The position numbers and the translations under genes were made by a program. From Corbicula japonica (taxonomy: Eukaryota > Mollusca > Bivalvia > Venerida > Cyrenidae), in NCBI GenBank assembly GCA_038501625.1, contig JAZAYU010000012.1, positions 1,488,001 through 1,552,000 on the forward strand: 64,000 nt of DNA, given 5' to 3'. Positions 1 through 14,080 of the stretch are shown here, piece after piece. The notes under the pieces were generated by a model. It was not told the DNA's origin, searched no databases, and saw only the letters and a program-made list of their open reading frames with translations. The first letter of the stretch is position 1, and every line of letters begins with the position of its first letter.

Positions 1-60
1 CACATTTTCTTGCATTTTACGCTTTTTAATAATCATAGCGTTTTTCCCACGATTAGAACC

Positions 61-3000
61 TTGCCGACGATCTAGAGCTCTGAAATTTCGGCCATAATCT
101 CATCTTAAATATCTCTAGAAACCGTGCAAATTTCAAAGATATCGGATTATTACAAAGACACGTTCACTTTTTCTCGCACTTTACGCTATTTCATAATTAT
201 AGTGATTTTCACCCGTTTGGTACCTTGCCGACGGTCTAGAGCTCTGAAATTTCGGCCATAAGCTCTCCTCAAATATCTCTAGAAACCGTGCAAATTTCAA
301 AGATATCGGATTATTACAAAGACACGTTCACTTTTTCTCGCACTTTACGCTTTTTAATAATTATAGTGTTTTTCCCCCGTTTGGTACCTTGCCGACGGTC
401 TAGAGCTCTGAAATTTCTGCCATAAGCTCACCTCAAACATCTCTAGAAACCGTGCAAATTTCAAAGATATCGGATTATTACAAAGGCACGTTCACTTTTT
501 CTCGCACTTTACACTATTTAATAATTATAGGTTTTTTCCCCCGTTTGGTACCTTGCCGACGGTCTAGAGCTCTGAAATTTCGGCCATAAGCTCACCTCAA
601 ATATCTCTAGAAACCGTGCAAATTTCAAAGATATCGGATTATTACAAAGACACGTTCACTTTTTCTCGCACTTTACGCTATTTAATAATTATAGTGCTTT
701 TCCCCCGTTTGGTACCTTGCCGACGGTCTAGAGCTCTGAAATTATGGCCATAAGCTCACCTCAAATATCTCTAGAAACCGTGCAAATTTCAAAGATATCG
801 GATTATTACAAAGACACGTTCACTTTTTCTCGCACTTTACGCAATTTAATAATTATAGTGTTTTTCCCCCCGTTTGGTACCTTGCCGACGGTCTAGATCT
901 CTGAAATTTTCGGCCATAAGCTCACCTCAAATATCTCTAGAAACCGTGCAAATTTCAAAGATATCGGATTATTACAAAGACTCATCCACTTTTTCTCGCA
1001 CTTTACACTATTTAATAATTATAGGGGTTTTTCACCCGTTTGGTACCTTGCCGACGGTCTAGAGCTCTGAAATTTCGGCCATAAGCTCACCTCAAACATC
1101 TCTAGAAACCGTGCAAATTTCAAAGATATCGGATTATTACAAAGACACGTTCACTTTTTCTCGCACTTTACTCTATTTAATAATTATAATGTTTTTCCCC
1201 CGTTTGGTACCTTGCCGACGGTCTTGAGCTCTGAGATTTCGGCCATAAGCTCACCTCAAATATCTCTAGAAACCGTGCAAATTTCAAAGACATCGGATTA
1301 TTACAAAGACACGTTCGCTTTTTCGCGCACTTTACACTTTTTAATAATTATAATGTTTTTTCCCCCGTTTGGTACCTTGCCGACGGTCTAGAGCTCTGAA
1401 ATTTCGGCCATAAGCTCACCTCTTAAATATCTCTAGAAACCGTGCAAATTTCAAAGATATCGGATTATTACAAAGACACGTTCTCTTTTTCTCGCACTTT
1501 ACGCTATTTAATAATTATAGTGTTTTTTCCCCCGTTTGGTACCTTGCCGACGGTCTAGAGCTCTGAAATTTCGGCCATGAGCTCACCTCGAATATCTCTA
1601 GAAACCGTGCAAATTTCAAAGATATCGGATTATTACAAAGACACGTTCACTTTTTCTCGCACTTTACGCTATTTAATAATTATAATGTTTTTTTCCCCGT
1701 TTGGTATCTTGCCGACGGTCTAGAGCTCTGAAATTTCGGCCATAAGCTCATCTTAAATATCTCTAGAAACCGTGCAAATTTCAAAGATATCGGATTATTA
1801 CAAAGACACGTTCACTTTTTCTCGCACTTTACGCTATTTAATAATTATAGTGTTTTTCCCCCGTTTGGTACCTTGCCGACGGTCTAGAGCTCTGAAATTT
1901 CTGCCATAAGCTCACCTCAAACATCTCTAGAAACCGTGCAAATTTCAAAGATATCGGATTATTACAAAGGCACGTTCACTTTTTCTCGCACTTTACACTA
2001 TTTAATAATTATTAGGTTTTTTTCCCCCGTTTGGTACCTTGCCGACGGTCTAGAGCTCTGAAATTTCGGCCATAAGCTCACCTCAAATATCTCTAGAAAC
2101 CGTGCAAATTTCAAAGATATCGGATTATTACAAAGACACGTTCACTTTTTCTCGCACTTTACGCTATTTAATAATTATAGTGTTTTTCCCCCGTTTGGTA
2201 CCTTGCCGACGGTCTAGAGCTCTGAAATTATGGCCATAAGCTCACCTCAAATATCTCTAGAAGCCGTGAAAATTTCAAAGATATCGGATTATTACAAAGA
2301 CACGTTCACTTTTTCTCGCACTTTACGCTATTTAATAATTATAGTGTTTTCCCCCGTTTGGTACCTTGCCGACGGTCTAGAGCTCTGAAATTTTGGGCAT
2401 AAGCTCACCTCAAATATCTCTAGAAACCGTGCAAATTTCAAAGATATCGGATTATTACAAAGACACGTTCACTTTTTCTCGCACTTTACGCTATTTAATA
2501 ATTATAATGTTTTTTCCCCCGTTTGGTACCTTGCCGACGGTCTAGAGCTCTGAAATTTCGGCCATAAGCTCATCTCAAATATCTCTAGAAACCGTGCAAA
2601 TTTCAAAGATATCGGATTATTACAAAGACACGTTCACTTTTTCTCGCACTTTACGCTATTTAATAATTATACTGTTTTTTCCCCCGTTTGGTACCTTGCC
2701 GACGGTCTAGAGCTCTGAAATTTCGGCCATGAGCTCACCTCAAACATCTCTAGAAACCGTGCAAATTTCAAAGATATCGGATTATTACAAAGACACGTTC
2801 ACTTTTTCTCGCACTTTACACTATTTAATAATTATAGGTTTTTTCCCCGTTTGGTACCTTGCCGACGGTCTAGAGCTCTGAAATTTCGGCCATAAGCTCA
2901 CCTCAAATATCTCTAGAAACCGTGCAAATTTCAAAGATATCGGATTATTACAAAGACACGTTCACTTTTTCTCGCACTTTACGCTTTTTAATAATTATAG

Positions 3001-4020
3001 TGATTTTTTCCCCCGTTTGGTACCTTGCCGACGGTCTAGAGCTCTGAAATTTCGGCCATAAGCTCACCTCAAATATCTCTAGAAACCCTGCAAATTTCAA
3101 AGATATCGGATTATTACAAAGACACGTTCTCTTTTTCTCGCACTTTACGCTATTTAATAATTATAGTGTTTTTTCACCCGTTTGGTACCTTGCCGACGGT
3201 CTAGAGCTCTGAAATTTCGGCCATGAGCTCACCTCGAATATCTCTAGAAACCGTGCAAATTTCAAAGACATCGGATTATTACAAAGACACGTTCGCTTTT
3301 GCGCGCACTTTACGCTATTTAATAATTATAATGTTTTTTTCCCCGTTTGGTACCTTGCCGACGGTCTAGAGCTCTGAAATTTCGGCCATAATCTCATCTT
3401 AAATATCTCTAGAAACCGTACAAATTTCAAAGATATCGGATTATTACAAAGACACGTTCACTTTTTCTCGCACTTTACGCTATTTCATAATTATAGTGAT
3501 TTTCACCCGTTTGGTACCTTGCCGACGGTCTAGAGCTCTGAAATTTCGGCCATAAGCTCTCCTCAAATATGTAAAGACACCGTGCAAATTTCAAAGATAT
3601 CGGATTATTACAAAGGCACGTTCACTTTTTCTCGCACTTTACACTATTTAACAATTATTGGTTTTTTCCCCGTTTGGTACCTTGCCGACGGTCTAGAGCT
3701 CTGAAATTTCGGCCATAAGCTCACCTCAAATATCTCTAGAAACCGTGCAAATTTCAAAGATATCGGATTATTACAAAGACACGTTCACTTTTTCTCGCAC
3801 TTTACGCTATTTAATAATTATAGTGCTTTTCCCCCGTTTGGTACCTTGCCGACGGTCTAGAGCTCTGAAATTATGGCCATCAGCTCACTTCAAATATCTC
3901 TAGAAGCCGTGAAAATTTCAAAGATATCGGGTTATTGCAAAGACACGTTCACTTTTTCTCGCACTTTACGCAATTTAATAATTATAGTGTTTTTCCCCCA
4001 GTTTGGTACCTTGCCGACGG
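61..4020 (+). repeat. Higher-order repeat of about 9-10 monomers, more than two copies
   Basis: Marker variants recur at about 1.48-1.65 kb. The variant catcttaaat occurs at 101, 1749 and 3395 (spacing 1648 and 1646, ten monomers). The variant attatggcc occurs at 741, 2227 and 3870 (spacing 1486 and 1643, nine and ten monomers). The variant with ctgccataagc followed by an aaaggcacg monomer occurs near 417 and 1901 (spacing 1484). The unit is therefore about ten monomers, with gain or loss of single monomers between copies. Boundaries were judged by eye. Confidence 0.75.
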
Positions 4021-6634
4021 TCTAGAGCTCTGAAATTTTGGGCATAAGCTCACCTCAAATATGTCTAGAAACCGTGCAAATTTCAAAGATATCGGATTAT
4101 TACAAAGACACGTTCATTTTTTCTCGCACTTTACGCTATTTAATAATTATAGTGTTTTTTCCCCCGTTTGGTACCTTGCCGACGGTCTAAATCTCTGAAA
4201 TTACGGCCATAAGCTCACCTCAAATATCTCTAGAAACCGTGCAAATTTCAAAGATATCGAATTATTGCAAAGACACGTTCACTCTTTCCTGCATTTCACG
4301 CTATTTCATAATCATAGTTTTTTTTCCCCATTTGGTACCTTGCCGACGATCTAGAGATCTGAAATTTCTGCCATAAGCTCACCTATAAAATATCTCTAGA
4401 AACCGTGCAAATTTCAAAGTTATCGGATTATTACAAAGACACTTTCAAATTTTCTCGCACTTTACGCTATTTAATAATTATAGTGATTTTCACCCGTTTG
4501 GTACCTTGCCGACGGTCTAGAGCTTTGAAATTTCGGCCATAAGCTCACCTCAAATGTCGCTAGAAACTGTGCAAATTTCAAAGATATCGGATTATTACAA
4601 AGACACGTTCACTTTTTCTCGCAATTTACGATATTTAATAAGTATAGTGTTTCCACAGTTTGGTACCTTGCCGACGGTCTAGATATCTGAAATATAGGCC
4701 ATAAGCTCACCACAAATATCTCTAGAAACCGTGCAAATTTCAAAGATATCGGATTATTACAAAGACACGTTGACTTTTTCTCGCACTTTACGCTATTAAA
4801 AAATTAAAGTGTTTTTGCCCCCGTTTGGTACCTTGCCGACGGTCTAAATCTCTGAAATTTCGGCCATAAGCTCACCTCAAATATCTCTAGAAACCGTGCA
4901 AATTTCAAAGATATCGAATAATTACAAAGACACGTTCACATTTTCTCGCACTTTACGCTATTTAATAATTATAGTGTTTTTCCCCGTTTGGTACCTTGCC
5001 GACGGTCTAGAGCACTGAAATTTCGGCCATAAGCTCACCTCAAATATCTCTAGAAACCGTGCAAATTTCAAAGAAATCGGATTATTACAAAGACACGTTC
5101 ACTTTTTCTCGCACTTTACGCTATTTAATAATTATAGTGTTTTTTCCCCCGGTTGGTACCTTGCCGACGGTCTAGAGCTCTGAAATTTCGGCAATAAGCT
5201 CACCTCAAATATGTCTAGAAACCGTGCAAATTTCAAAGATATCGGATTATTACAAAGACACGTTCACTTTTTCTCGCACTTTACGCTATTTAATAATTAT
5301 AGTGTTTTTCCCCCGTTTGGTACGTTGCCGACGGTCTAGAGCTCTGAAATTTCGGCCATAAGCTCACCTCAAATATCTCTAGAAACCGTACAAGTTTCAA
5401 AGATATCGGATTATTACAAAGACACGTTGACTTTTTCTCGCACTTTACGCTATTTAATAATTATAGTGTTTTTTCCCCCGTTTAGTACCTTGCCGACGGT
5501 CTAGAGCTCTGAAATTTCGGCCATGAGCTCACCTCAAATATGTCTAGAAACCGTGCAAATTTCAAAGATATCGGATTATTACAAAGACACGTTCACTTTT
5601 TCTCGCACTTTACGCTATTTAATAATTATTGTGTTTTTTCCCCCGGTTGGTACCTTGCCGACGGTCTAGAGCTCTGAAATTTAGGCCATAAGCTCACTTC
5701 AAATATCTCTAGAAACCGTGCAAATTTCAAAGATATCGGATTATTACAAAGACACGTTCACTTTTTCTCGCACTTTACGCTATTTAATAATTATAGTGTT
5801 TTTCACCAGTTTGGTACCTTGCCGACGGTCTAGATCTCTGAAATTTCGGCCGTAAGCTCACCTAAAATATCTCTAGAAACCGTGCAAATTTCAAAGATAT
5901 CGGATTATTACAAAGACACGTTCACTTTTTCTCGCACTTTACGCTATTTAATAATTATAGTGTTTTTTCCCCGTTTGGTACCTTGCCGACGGTCTAGATC
6001 TCTGAAATTTCGGCCATAAGCTCACCTCAAACGTCGCTAGAAACCGTGCAAATTTCAAAGATATCGGATTATTACAAAGACACGTTCACTTTTTCTCGCA
6101 CTTTACGCTATTTAATAATTATAGTGTTTTTTCCCCCGTTTGGTACCTTGCCGACGGTCTAGAAATCTGAAATTTCGGCCATAAGCTCACCTCAAATATC
6201 TCTAGAAACCGTGCAAATTTCAAAGATATCGGATTATTACAAAGACAGGTTCACTTTTACTCGCAATTTACACTATTTAATAATTATAGTGTTTTCTCCC
6301 ACGTTTTTTACCTTGCCGACGGTCTAGGGCTCTGAAATTTCGGCCATAAGCTCATCTCAAACATCTTTAGAAACCGTGCTATTTTTAAAGATATCGGATT
6401 ATTACAAAGACACGTTCACTTTTTCTCGCACTTTACGCTATTTAATAATTATATTGTTTTTTTCACCGTTTGGTACCTTGCCGACGGTCTAGAGCTCTGA
6501 AATTTCGGCCATGAGCTCACCTCAAATATCTCTAGAAACCGTGCAGATTTCAAAGATATCGGATTATTACAAAGACACGTTCACTTTTTCTCGCACTTTA
6601 CGCTATTTAATAATTATAATGTTTTTTCCCCCGT

Positions 6635-7296
6635 TTGGTACCTTGCCGACGGTCTAGAGCTCTGAAATTTTCGGCCATAAGCTCACCTCAAATATCTCTA
6701 GAAACCGTGCAAATTTCAAAGATATCGGATTATTACAAAGACTCGTTCACATTTTCTCGCACTTTACGCTATTTAATAATTATAGTGTTTTTCTCCCGTT
6801 TGGTACCTTGCCGACGGTCTAGAGCTCTGATATTTTCGGCCATATACTCACCTCAAATATCTCAAGAAACCGTGCAAATTTCAAAGATATCGAATAATTA
6901 CAAAGACACGTTCACATTTTCTCGCACTTTACGCTATTTAATAATTATAATGTTTTTTCCCCCGTTTGGTACCTTGCCGACGGTCTAGAGCTCTGAAATT
7001 TTCGGCCATAAGCTCACCTCAAATATCTCTAGAAACCGTGCAAATTTCAAAGATATCGGATTATTACAAAGACTCGTTCACATTTTCTCGCACTTTACGC
7101 TATTTAATAATTATAGTGTTTTTCTCCCGTTTGGTACCTTGCCGACGGTCTAGAGCTCTGATATTTTCGGCCATATACTCACCTCAAATATCTCAAGAAA
7201 CCGTGCAAATTTCAAAGATATCGAATAATTACAAAGACACGTTCACATTTTCTCGCACTTTACGCTATTTAATAATTATAATGTTTTTTCCCCCGT
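6635..7296 (+). repeat. Two-monomer (331 bp) tandem duplication, copies identical as read
   Basis: Positions 6635-6965 and 6966-7296 read as the same dimer, sharing several private variants (agactcg, cacattttctcgc, gatattttcggccatatactc, ctcaagaaacc). Identity over two full monomers, against a background of diverged neighbours, indicates a very recent unequal exchange or replication slip. A third copy starts at 7297 and diverges within one monomer. Confidence 0.85.
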
Positions 7297-7989
7297 TTGG
7301 TACCTTGCCGACGGTCTAGAGCTCTGAAATTTTCGGCCATAAGCTCACCTCAAATATCTCTAGAAACCGTGCAAATTTCAAAGATATCGGATTATTACAA
7401 AGACTCGTCCACTTTTTTTCGCATTTTACGCTATTTAATAATTATAGTGTTTTTCCCCCGTTTGGTACCTTGTCGACGGTCTAGAGCTCTGAAATTTCTG
7501 CCATTAGCTCAACTCAAATATCTCTAGAAACCGTGCAAATTTCAAAGATATCGGATTATTAGAAAGACACGTTCAATTTTTCTCGCACTTTACGCTATTT
7601 AATAATGATAATGTTTTTTCCCCCGTTTAGTATCTTGCCAACGGTCTAGAGCTCTGAAATTTCGGCCATAAGCTCACCTCAAATATCTCTAGAAACCCTG
7701 CAAATTTCAAAGATATCGGATTATTACAAAAACACGTTCGCTTTTTCGCGCACTTTACGCTATTTAATAATTATAGTGTTTTTTCCCCGTTTAGTACCTT
7801 GCCGACGGTCCTTAGCTCTGAAATTTCGGCCATAAGCTCATCTTAAATATCTCTAGAAACCGTGCATATTTCAAAGATATCGGATTATTACAAAGGCACG
7901 TTCACTTTTTCTCGCACTTTACGCTATCTAATAACTATTGTGTGTTTTGCCCCTTATGGTACCTTGCCGACGGTCTAGAGCTCTGAAAT

Positions 7990-10900
7990 TTCGGCCATGA
8001 GCTCACCTCAAATATCTCTAGAAACCGTGCAAATTTCAAAGATATCGGAATATTACAAAGACACGTTCACTTTTTCTCGCACTTTATGCTATTTAATAAT
8101 TATAGTGATTTTTCCCCAGTTTGGTACCTTGCCGACGGTGTAGAGCTCTGAAATTTCGGCCATGAGCTCACCTCAAATATCTCTAGAAACCGTGCAAATT
8201 TCAAAGTTATCGGATTATTACAAAGACACGTTCACTTTTTCTCGCACTTTACGCTATTTCATAATTATAGTGATTTTCCCCCGTTTGGTACCTTGCCGAC
8301 GGTCTAGAGCTCTGAAATTTCGGCCATACGCTCACCTCAAATGTCGCTAGAAACCGTGCAAATTTCAAAGATATCGGAATATTACAAAGACACGTTCACT
8401 TTTTGTCGCAATTTACAATATTTAATAATTACAGTGTTTTTTCCACCGTTTGGTACCTTGCCGACGGTCTAGATCTCTGAAATTTTGGCCATAAGCTCAC
8501 CACAAACATCTCTAGAAACCGTACAAATTTCAAAGATATCGGATTATTACAAAGACACGTTCACTTTTTCTCGCACTTTACGCTATTTAATAATTATAGT
8601 GTTTTTTCCCCGTTTGATACCTTGCCGACGGTCTAGAGCTCTGATATTTCGGCCATAAGCTCACCTCAAATATCTGTAGAAACCGTGCAAATATCAAAGA
8701 AATCGAATTATTATAAAGACACGTTCACTTTTTCTCGCACTTTACGCTATTGAATAATTATAGTGTTTTTCACCAGTTTGGTACCTTGCCGACGGTCTAG
8801 AGCTCTGAAATTTCGGCCATAAGCTCACCTCAAATATGTCTAGAAACCGTGCAAATTTCAAAGATATCGGATTATTACAAAGACACGTTCACTTTTTCTC
8901 GCACTTTACGCTTTTTAATAATTATAGTGATTTTCCCCCGTTTTGTACCTTGCCGACGGTCTAGAGCTCTGAAATTTCGGCCATATGCTCTCCTCAAATA
9001 TCTCTAGAAACCGTGCAAATTTCAAAGATATCGGATTATTACAAAGACACGTTCACTTTTTCTCGCACTTTACGCTTTTTAATAATTATAGGATTTTTTC
9101 CCCGTTTGGTACCTTGCCGACGGTCTAGAGCTCTGAAATTTCGGCCATAGGCTCACCTCAAATATCTCTAGAAACCGTGCACATTTCAAAGATATCGGAT
9201 TATTACAAAGACACATTCACTTTTTCTCGCACTTTCCGCTATTTAATAATTATAGTGTTTTTTACACCGTTTGGTTCCTTGCCGAACGTCTAGAGCTTTG
9301 AAATTTCGGCCATAAGCTCACCTCAAATGTCGCTAGAAACCGTGCAAATTTCAAAGATATCGGATTATTACAAAGACACGTTCACTTTTTCTGGCACTTT
9401 ACGCTATTAAATAATTATAGTGTTTTTTCCCTCGTTTAGTACCTTGCCGACGGTCTAGATCTCTGAAATTTCGGCCATGAGCTCACCTCAAATATCTCTA
9501 GAAACCGTGCAAATTTCAAAGATATCGAATTATTACAAAGACACGTTCACTTTTTCTCGCACTTTATGCTATTTAATAATTATAGTGATTTTTCCCCAGT
9601 TTGGTACCTTGCCGACGGTCTAGAGCTCTGAAATTTCGGCCATGAGCTCACCTCAAATATCTCTAGAAACCGTGCAGATTTCAAAGATATCGGATTATTA
9701 CAAAGACACGTTCACTTTTTCTCGCACTTTACGCTATTTCATAATTATAGTGATTTTCCCCCGTTTGGTACCTTGCCGACGGTCTAGAGCTCTGAAATTT
9801 CGGCCATACGCTCACCTCAAATGTCGCTAGAAACCGTGCAAATTTCAAAGATATCGGAATATTACAAAGACACGTTCACTTTTTGTCGCAATTTACAATA
9901 TTTAATAATTATAGTGTTTTTTCCACCGTTTGGTACCTTGCCGACGGTCTAGATCTCTGAAATTTTGGCCATAAGCTCACCACAAACATCTCTAGAAACC
10001 GTACAAATTTCAAAGATATCGGATTATTACAAAGACACGTTCACTTTTGCTCGCACTTTACGCTATTTAATAATTATAGAGTTTTTGCCCCGTTTAATAC
10101 CTTGCCGACGGTCTAGAGCTCTGAAATTTCGGCCATAAGCTCACCTCAAATATCTGTAGAAACCGTGCAAATTTCAAAGAAATCGGATTATTACAAAGAC
10201 ACGTTCACTTTTTCTCGCACTTTACGCTATTTAATAATTTTAGTGTTTTTCCCCCGATTGGTACCTTGCCGACGGTCTAGAGCTCTGAAATTTCGGCCAT
10301 AAGCTCACCTCAAATATCTGTAGAAACCTTGCAAATTTCAAAGATATCGGATTATTACAAAGACACGTTCACTTTTTCTCGCACTTTACGCTATTTAATA
10401 ATTATAGTGTTTTTCACCAGTTTGGTACCTTGCCGACGGTCTAAAGCTCTGAAATTTCGGCCATAAGCTCACCTCAAATATGTCTAGAAACCGTGCAAAT
10501 TTCAAAGATATCGGATTTTTACAAAGACACGTTCACTTTTTCTCGCACTTTACGCTATTTAATAATTATAGTGTTTTTCCCCCGTTTGGTACCTTGCCGA
10601 CGGTCTAGAGCTCTGAAATTTCGGCCATAAGCTCTCCTCAAATATCTCTAGAAACCGTGCAAATTTCAAAGATATCGGATTATTACAAAGACACGTTAAC
10701 TTTTTCTCGCACTTTACGCTTTTTAATAATTATATGATTTTTTCCCCGTTTGGTACCTTGCCGACGGTCTAGAGCTCTGAAATTTCGGCCATAGGCTCAC
10801 CTCAAATATCTCTAGAAACCGTGCACATTTCAAAGATATCGGATTATTACAAAGACACATTCACTTTTTCTCGCACTTTACGCTATTAAATAATTATACT

Positions 10901-11090
10901 GTTTTTTACACCGTTTGGTACCTTGCCGACGGTCTAGAGCTTTGAAATTTCGGCCATAAGCTCACTTCAAATGTCGCTAGAAACCGTGCAAATTTCAAAG
11001 ATATCGGATTATTACAAAGACACGTTCACTTTTTCTCGCACTTTACGCTATTTAATAATTATATTGTTTTTTCCCTCGTTTGGTACCTTG
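7990..11090 (+). repeat. Block duplication of about 1.45 kb, 9-10 monomer offset
   Basis: The stretch at about 7,990-8,700 matches about 9,470-10,180 at an offset of 1,480 bp (nine monomers). Shared variants include tttatgct, gatttttccccag, gccatacgctc, atgtcgctag and caatttacaatatt. The stretch at about 8,771-9,440 matches about 10,416-11,090 at an offset of about 1,645 bp (ten monomers). Shared variants there include caccagtttgg, the gccataggctc monomer with gtgcacattt, and ttttttacaccg. One extra monomer was therefore gained or lost between the two halves. Confidence 0.8.
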
Positions 11091-11419
11091 CCGACGGTCT
11101 AGAGCTCTGAAATTTTCGGCCATAAGCTCACCTCAAATATCTCTAGAAACCGTGCAAATTTCAAAGATATCGGATTATTACAAAGACACGTTCACTTTTT
11201 CTCGCACTTTACGCTATTTAATAATTATAGTGTTTTTCACCCGTTTGGTACCTTGCCGACGGTCTAGATCTCTGAATTTTCGGTCACAAGCTCACCTGAA
11301 ATATCTCTAGAAACCGACAAATTTCAAAGATATCGGATTATTACAAAGACACGTTCACTTTTTCTGGCACTTTACGCTATTTAATAATTATAGGGTTTTT
11401 TCCCCGTTTGGTACCTTGC

Positions 11420-14080
11420 CGACGGTCTAGAGCTCTGAAATTTCGGCCATAAGCTCATCTTAAATATCACTAGAAACCGTGCAAATTTCAAAGATATCGA
11501 ATAATTACAAAGACACGTTCACTTTTTCTCGCACTTTACGCTATTAAATAACTATAGTGTGTTTTCCACGTTTGGTACCTTGCCGACGGTCTAGAGCTCT
11601 GAAATTTCGGCCATGAGCTCACCTCAAATATCTCTAGAAACCGTGCAGATTTCAAAGATATCGGATTATTACAAAGACACGTTCACTTTTTCTCGCACTT
11701 TACGCTTTTAAAAAGTTATAGTGTTTTTTCCGCGTTTGGTACCTTGCCGACGGTCTAGATCTCTGAAATTTCGGCCATAAGCTCACCTCAAATATCTCTA
11801 GAAACCGTGCAAATTTCAAAGATATCGAATAATTACAAAGACACGTTCACATTTTCTCGCACTTTGCGCTATTTAATAATTATAGTGTTTTTCCCCCGTT
11901 TGGTACCTTGCCGACGGTCTAGAGCTCTGAAATTTTCGGCCATAAGCTCACCTCAAATATCTCTAGAAACCGTGCAAATTTCAAAGATATCGGATTATTA
12001 CAAAGACACGTTCACTTTTTCTAGAAATTTACACTATTTAATAATTATAGTGTTTTTCCCCCGTTTGGTACCTTGCCGACGGTCTAGAGCTCTGAAATTT
12101 TCGGCCATAAGCTCACCTCAAATATCTCTAGAAACCGTGCAAATTTCAAAGATATCGGATTATTACAAAGACACGTTCACTTTTTCTCGACTTTACGCTT
12201 TTTAATAATTATAGTGTTTTTTCCGCCATTTGGTACCTTGCCGACGGTCTAGAGCTCTGAAATTTCGGCCATAAGCTCTTCTCAAATATCTCTAGAAACC
12301 GTGCAAATTTCAAAGATATCGGATTATTACAAAGACACGTTCACTTTTTCTCGCAATTTACATTATTTAATAATTATAGTGTTTTTTACTCGTTTGGTAC
12401 CTTGCCGACGGTCTAGAGCTCTGAAATTTCGGCCATAAGCTCACCTCAAAAATATCTCTAGAAACCGTGCAAATTTCAAAGATATCGGATTATTACAATG
12501 ATACGTTCACATTTTCTTGCATTTTACGCTATTTAATAATTATAGCGTTTTTTCCCCCGTTTGGTACCTTGCCGACGATTTAGAGCTCTGAAATTTCGGC
12601 CATAAAGCTCACCTTAAAAATTTCTCTAGAAACCGTGCAGATTTCAAAGATATCGGATTATTACAAAGACACGTTTACATGTTCTCGCACTTTACGCTAT
12701 TTAAAAATTATAGAGTTTTTTCCCCAGTTTGGTACCTTGCCGACGGTCTAGAGCTCTGAAATTTCGGCCATAAGCTCTCCTCAGATATCTGTAGAAAGCG
12801 TGCAAATTTCAAAGATATCGGATTATCACACAGACACGTTCACTTTTTCTCGGACTTTACGCTATTTAATAATTACATTGTTTTTCCCTAGTTTGCTACC
12901 TTGCCGACGGTCTTGAGCTATAAAATTTCGGCCATAAGCTCACCTCAAATATCTCTAGAAACCGTGCTAATTTCAAAGATATCGGATTATTACAAAGACA
13001 CGTTCACTTTTTCTCGCATTTTACGCTATTTAATAATTAAAGTGTTTTTCCTCCGTTTGGTACCTTGCCGACGGTATAGAGCTTTGAAATTTCGGCCATA
13101 AGATCACCTCAAATATCTCTAGAAACCGCGCAAATTTCAAAGATGTCGGATTATTACAAAAACACGTTCACTTTTTCTCTCACTTTACGCTATTTAATAA
13201 TTATAGTGTTTTTTACCCCGTTTGGTACATTGCCGACGGTCTAGATCTCTGAAATTTCGGCCATAAGCTCAGCTCAAATATCTCTAGAAACCGTGCGAAT
13301 TTCAAAGATATCGGATTATTACAAAGACAGTTCTCTTTTTTCGCATTTTACGCTATTTAATAATTATAGTGTTTTTCACCCGTTTTGTACCTTGCCGACG
13401 GTCTAGAGCTCTGAAATTTCGGCCATAAGCTCACCTTAAATATCACTAGAAACCCTGCAAATTTCAAAGATATCGAATAATTACAAAGACTCGTTCACTT
13501 TTTCACGCACTTAACGCTATTAAATAACTATAGTGTGTTTTCCCACGTTTGGTACCTTGCCGACGCTCTAGAGCTCTGAAATTTCGGCCATGAGCTCACC
13601 TCAAATATCTCTAGAAACCGTGCAGATTTCAAAGATATCGGATTATTACAAAGACACGTTCACTTTTTCTCGCACTTTAAGCTTTTAAAAAAATATAGTG
13701 TTTTTTCCCCGTTTGGTACCTTGCCGACGGTCTAGATCTCTGAAATTTCGGCCATAAGCTCACCTCAAATATCTCTAGAAACCGTGCAAATTTCAAAGAT
13801 ATCGAATAATTACAAAGACACGTTCACATTTTCTCGCACTTTACGCTATTTAATAATTATAGTGTTTTTCCCCCGTTTGGTACCTTGCCGACGGTCTAGA
13901 GCTCTGAAATTTTCGGCCATAAGCTCACCTCAAATATCTCTAGAAACAGTGCAAATTTCAAAGATATCGGATTATTACAAAGACACGTTCACTTTTTCTA
14001 GCAATTTACACTATTTAATAATTATAGTGTTTTTCCCCCGTTTGGTACCTTGCCGACGGTCTAGAGCTCTCAAATTTCTG
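11420..14080 (+). repeat. Block duplication at a 12-monomer offset
   Basis: A run of variant monomers at about 11,420-12,100 recurs at about 13,400-14,080, offset about 1,977 bp (twelve monomers). Shared markers are gatatcgaataattac, ataactatagtgtgtttt, the gtgcagattt monomer and the short cgctttta(a)aaa monomer. A related rare variant with a small deletion (gaaaccgacaaattt) occurs near 11,308 and again near 15,087. Confidence 0.7.
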
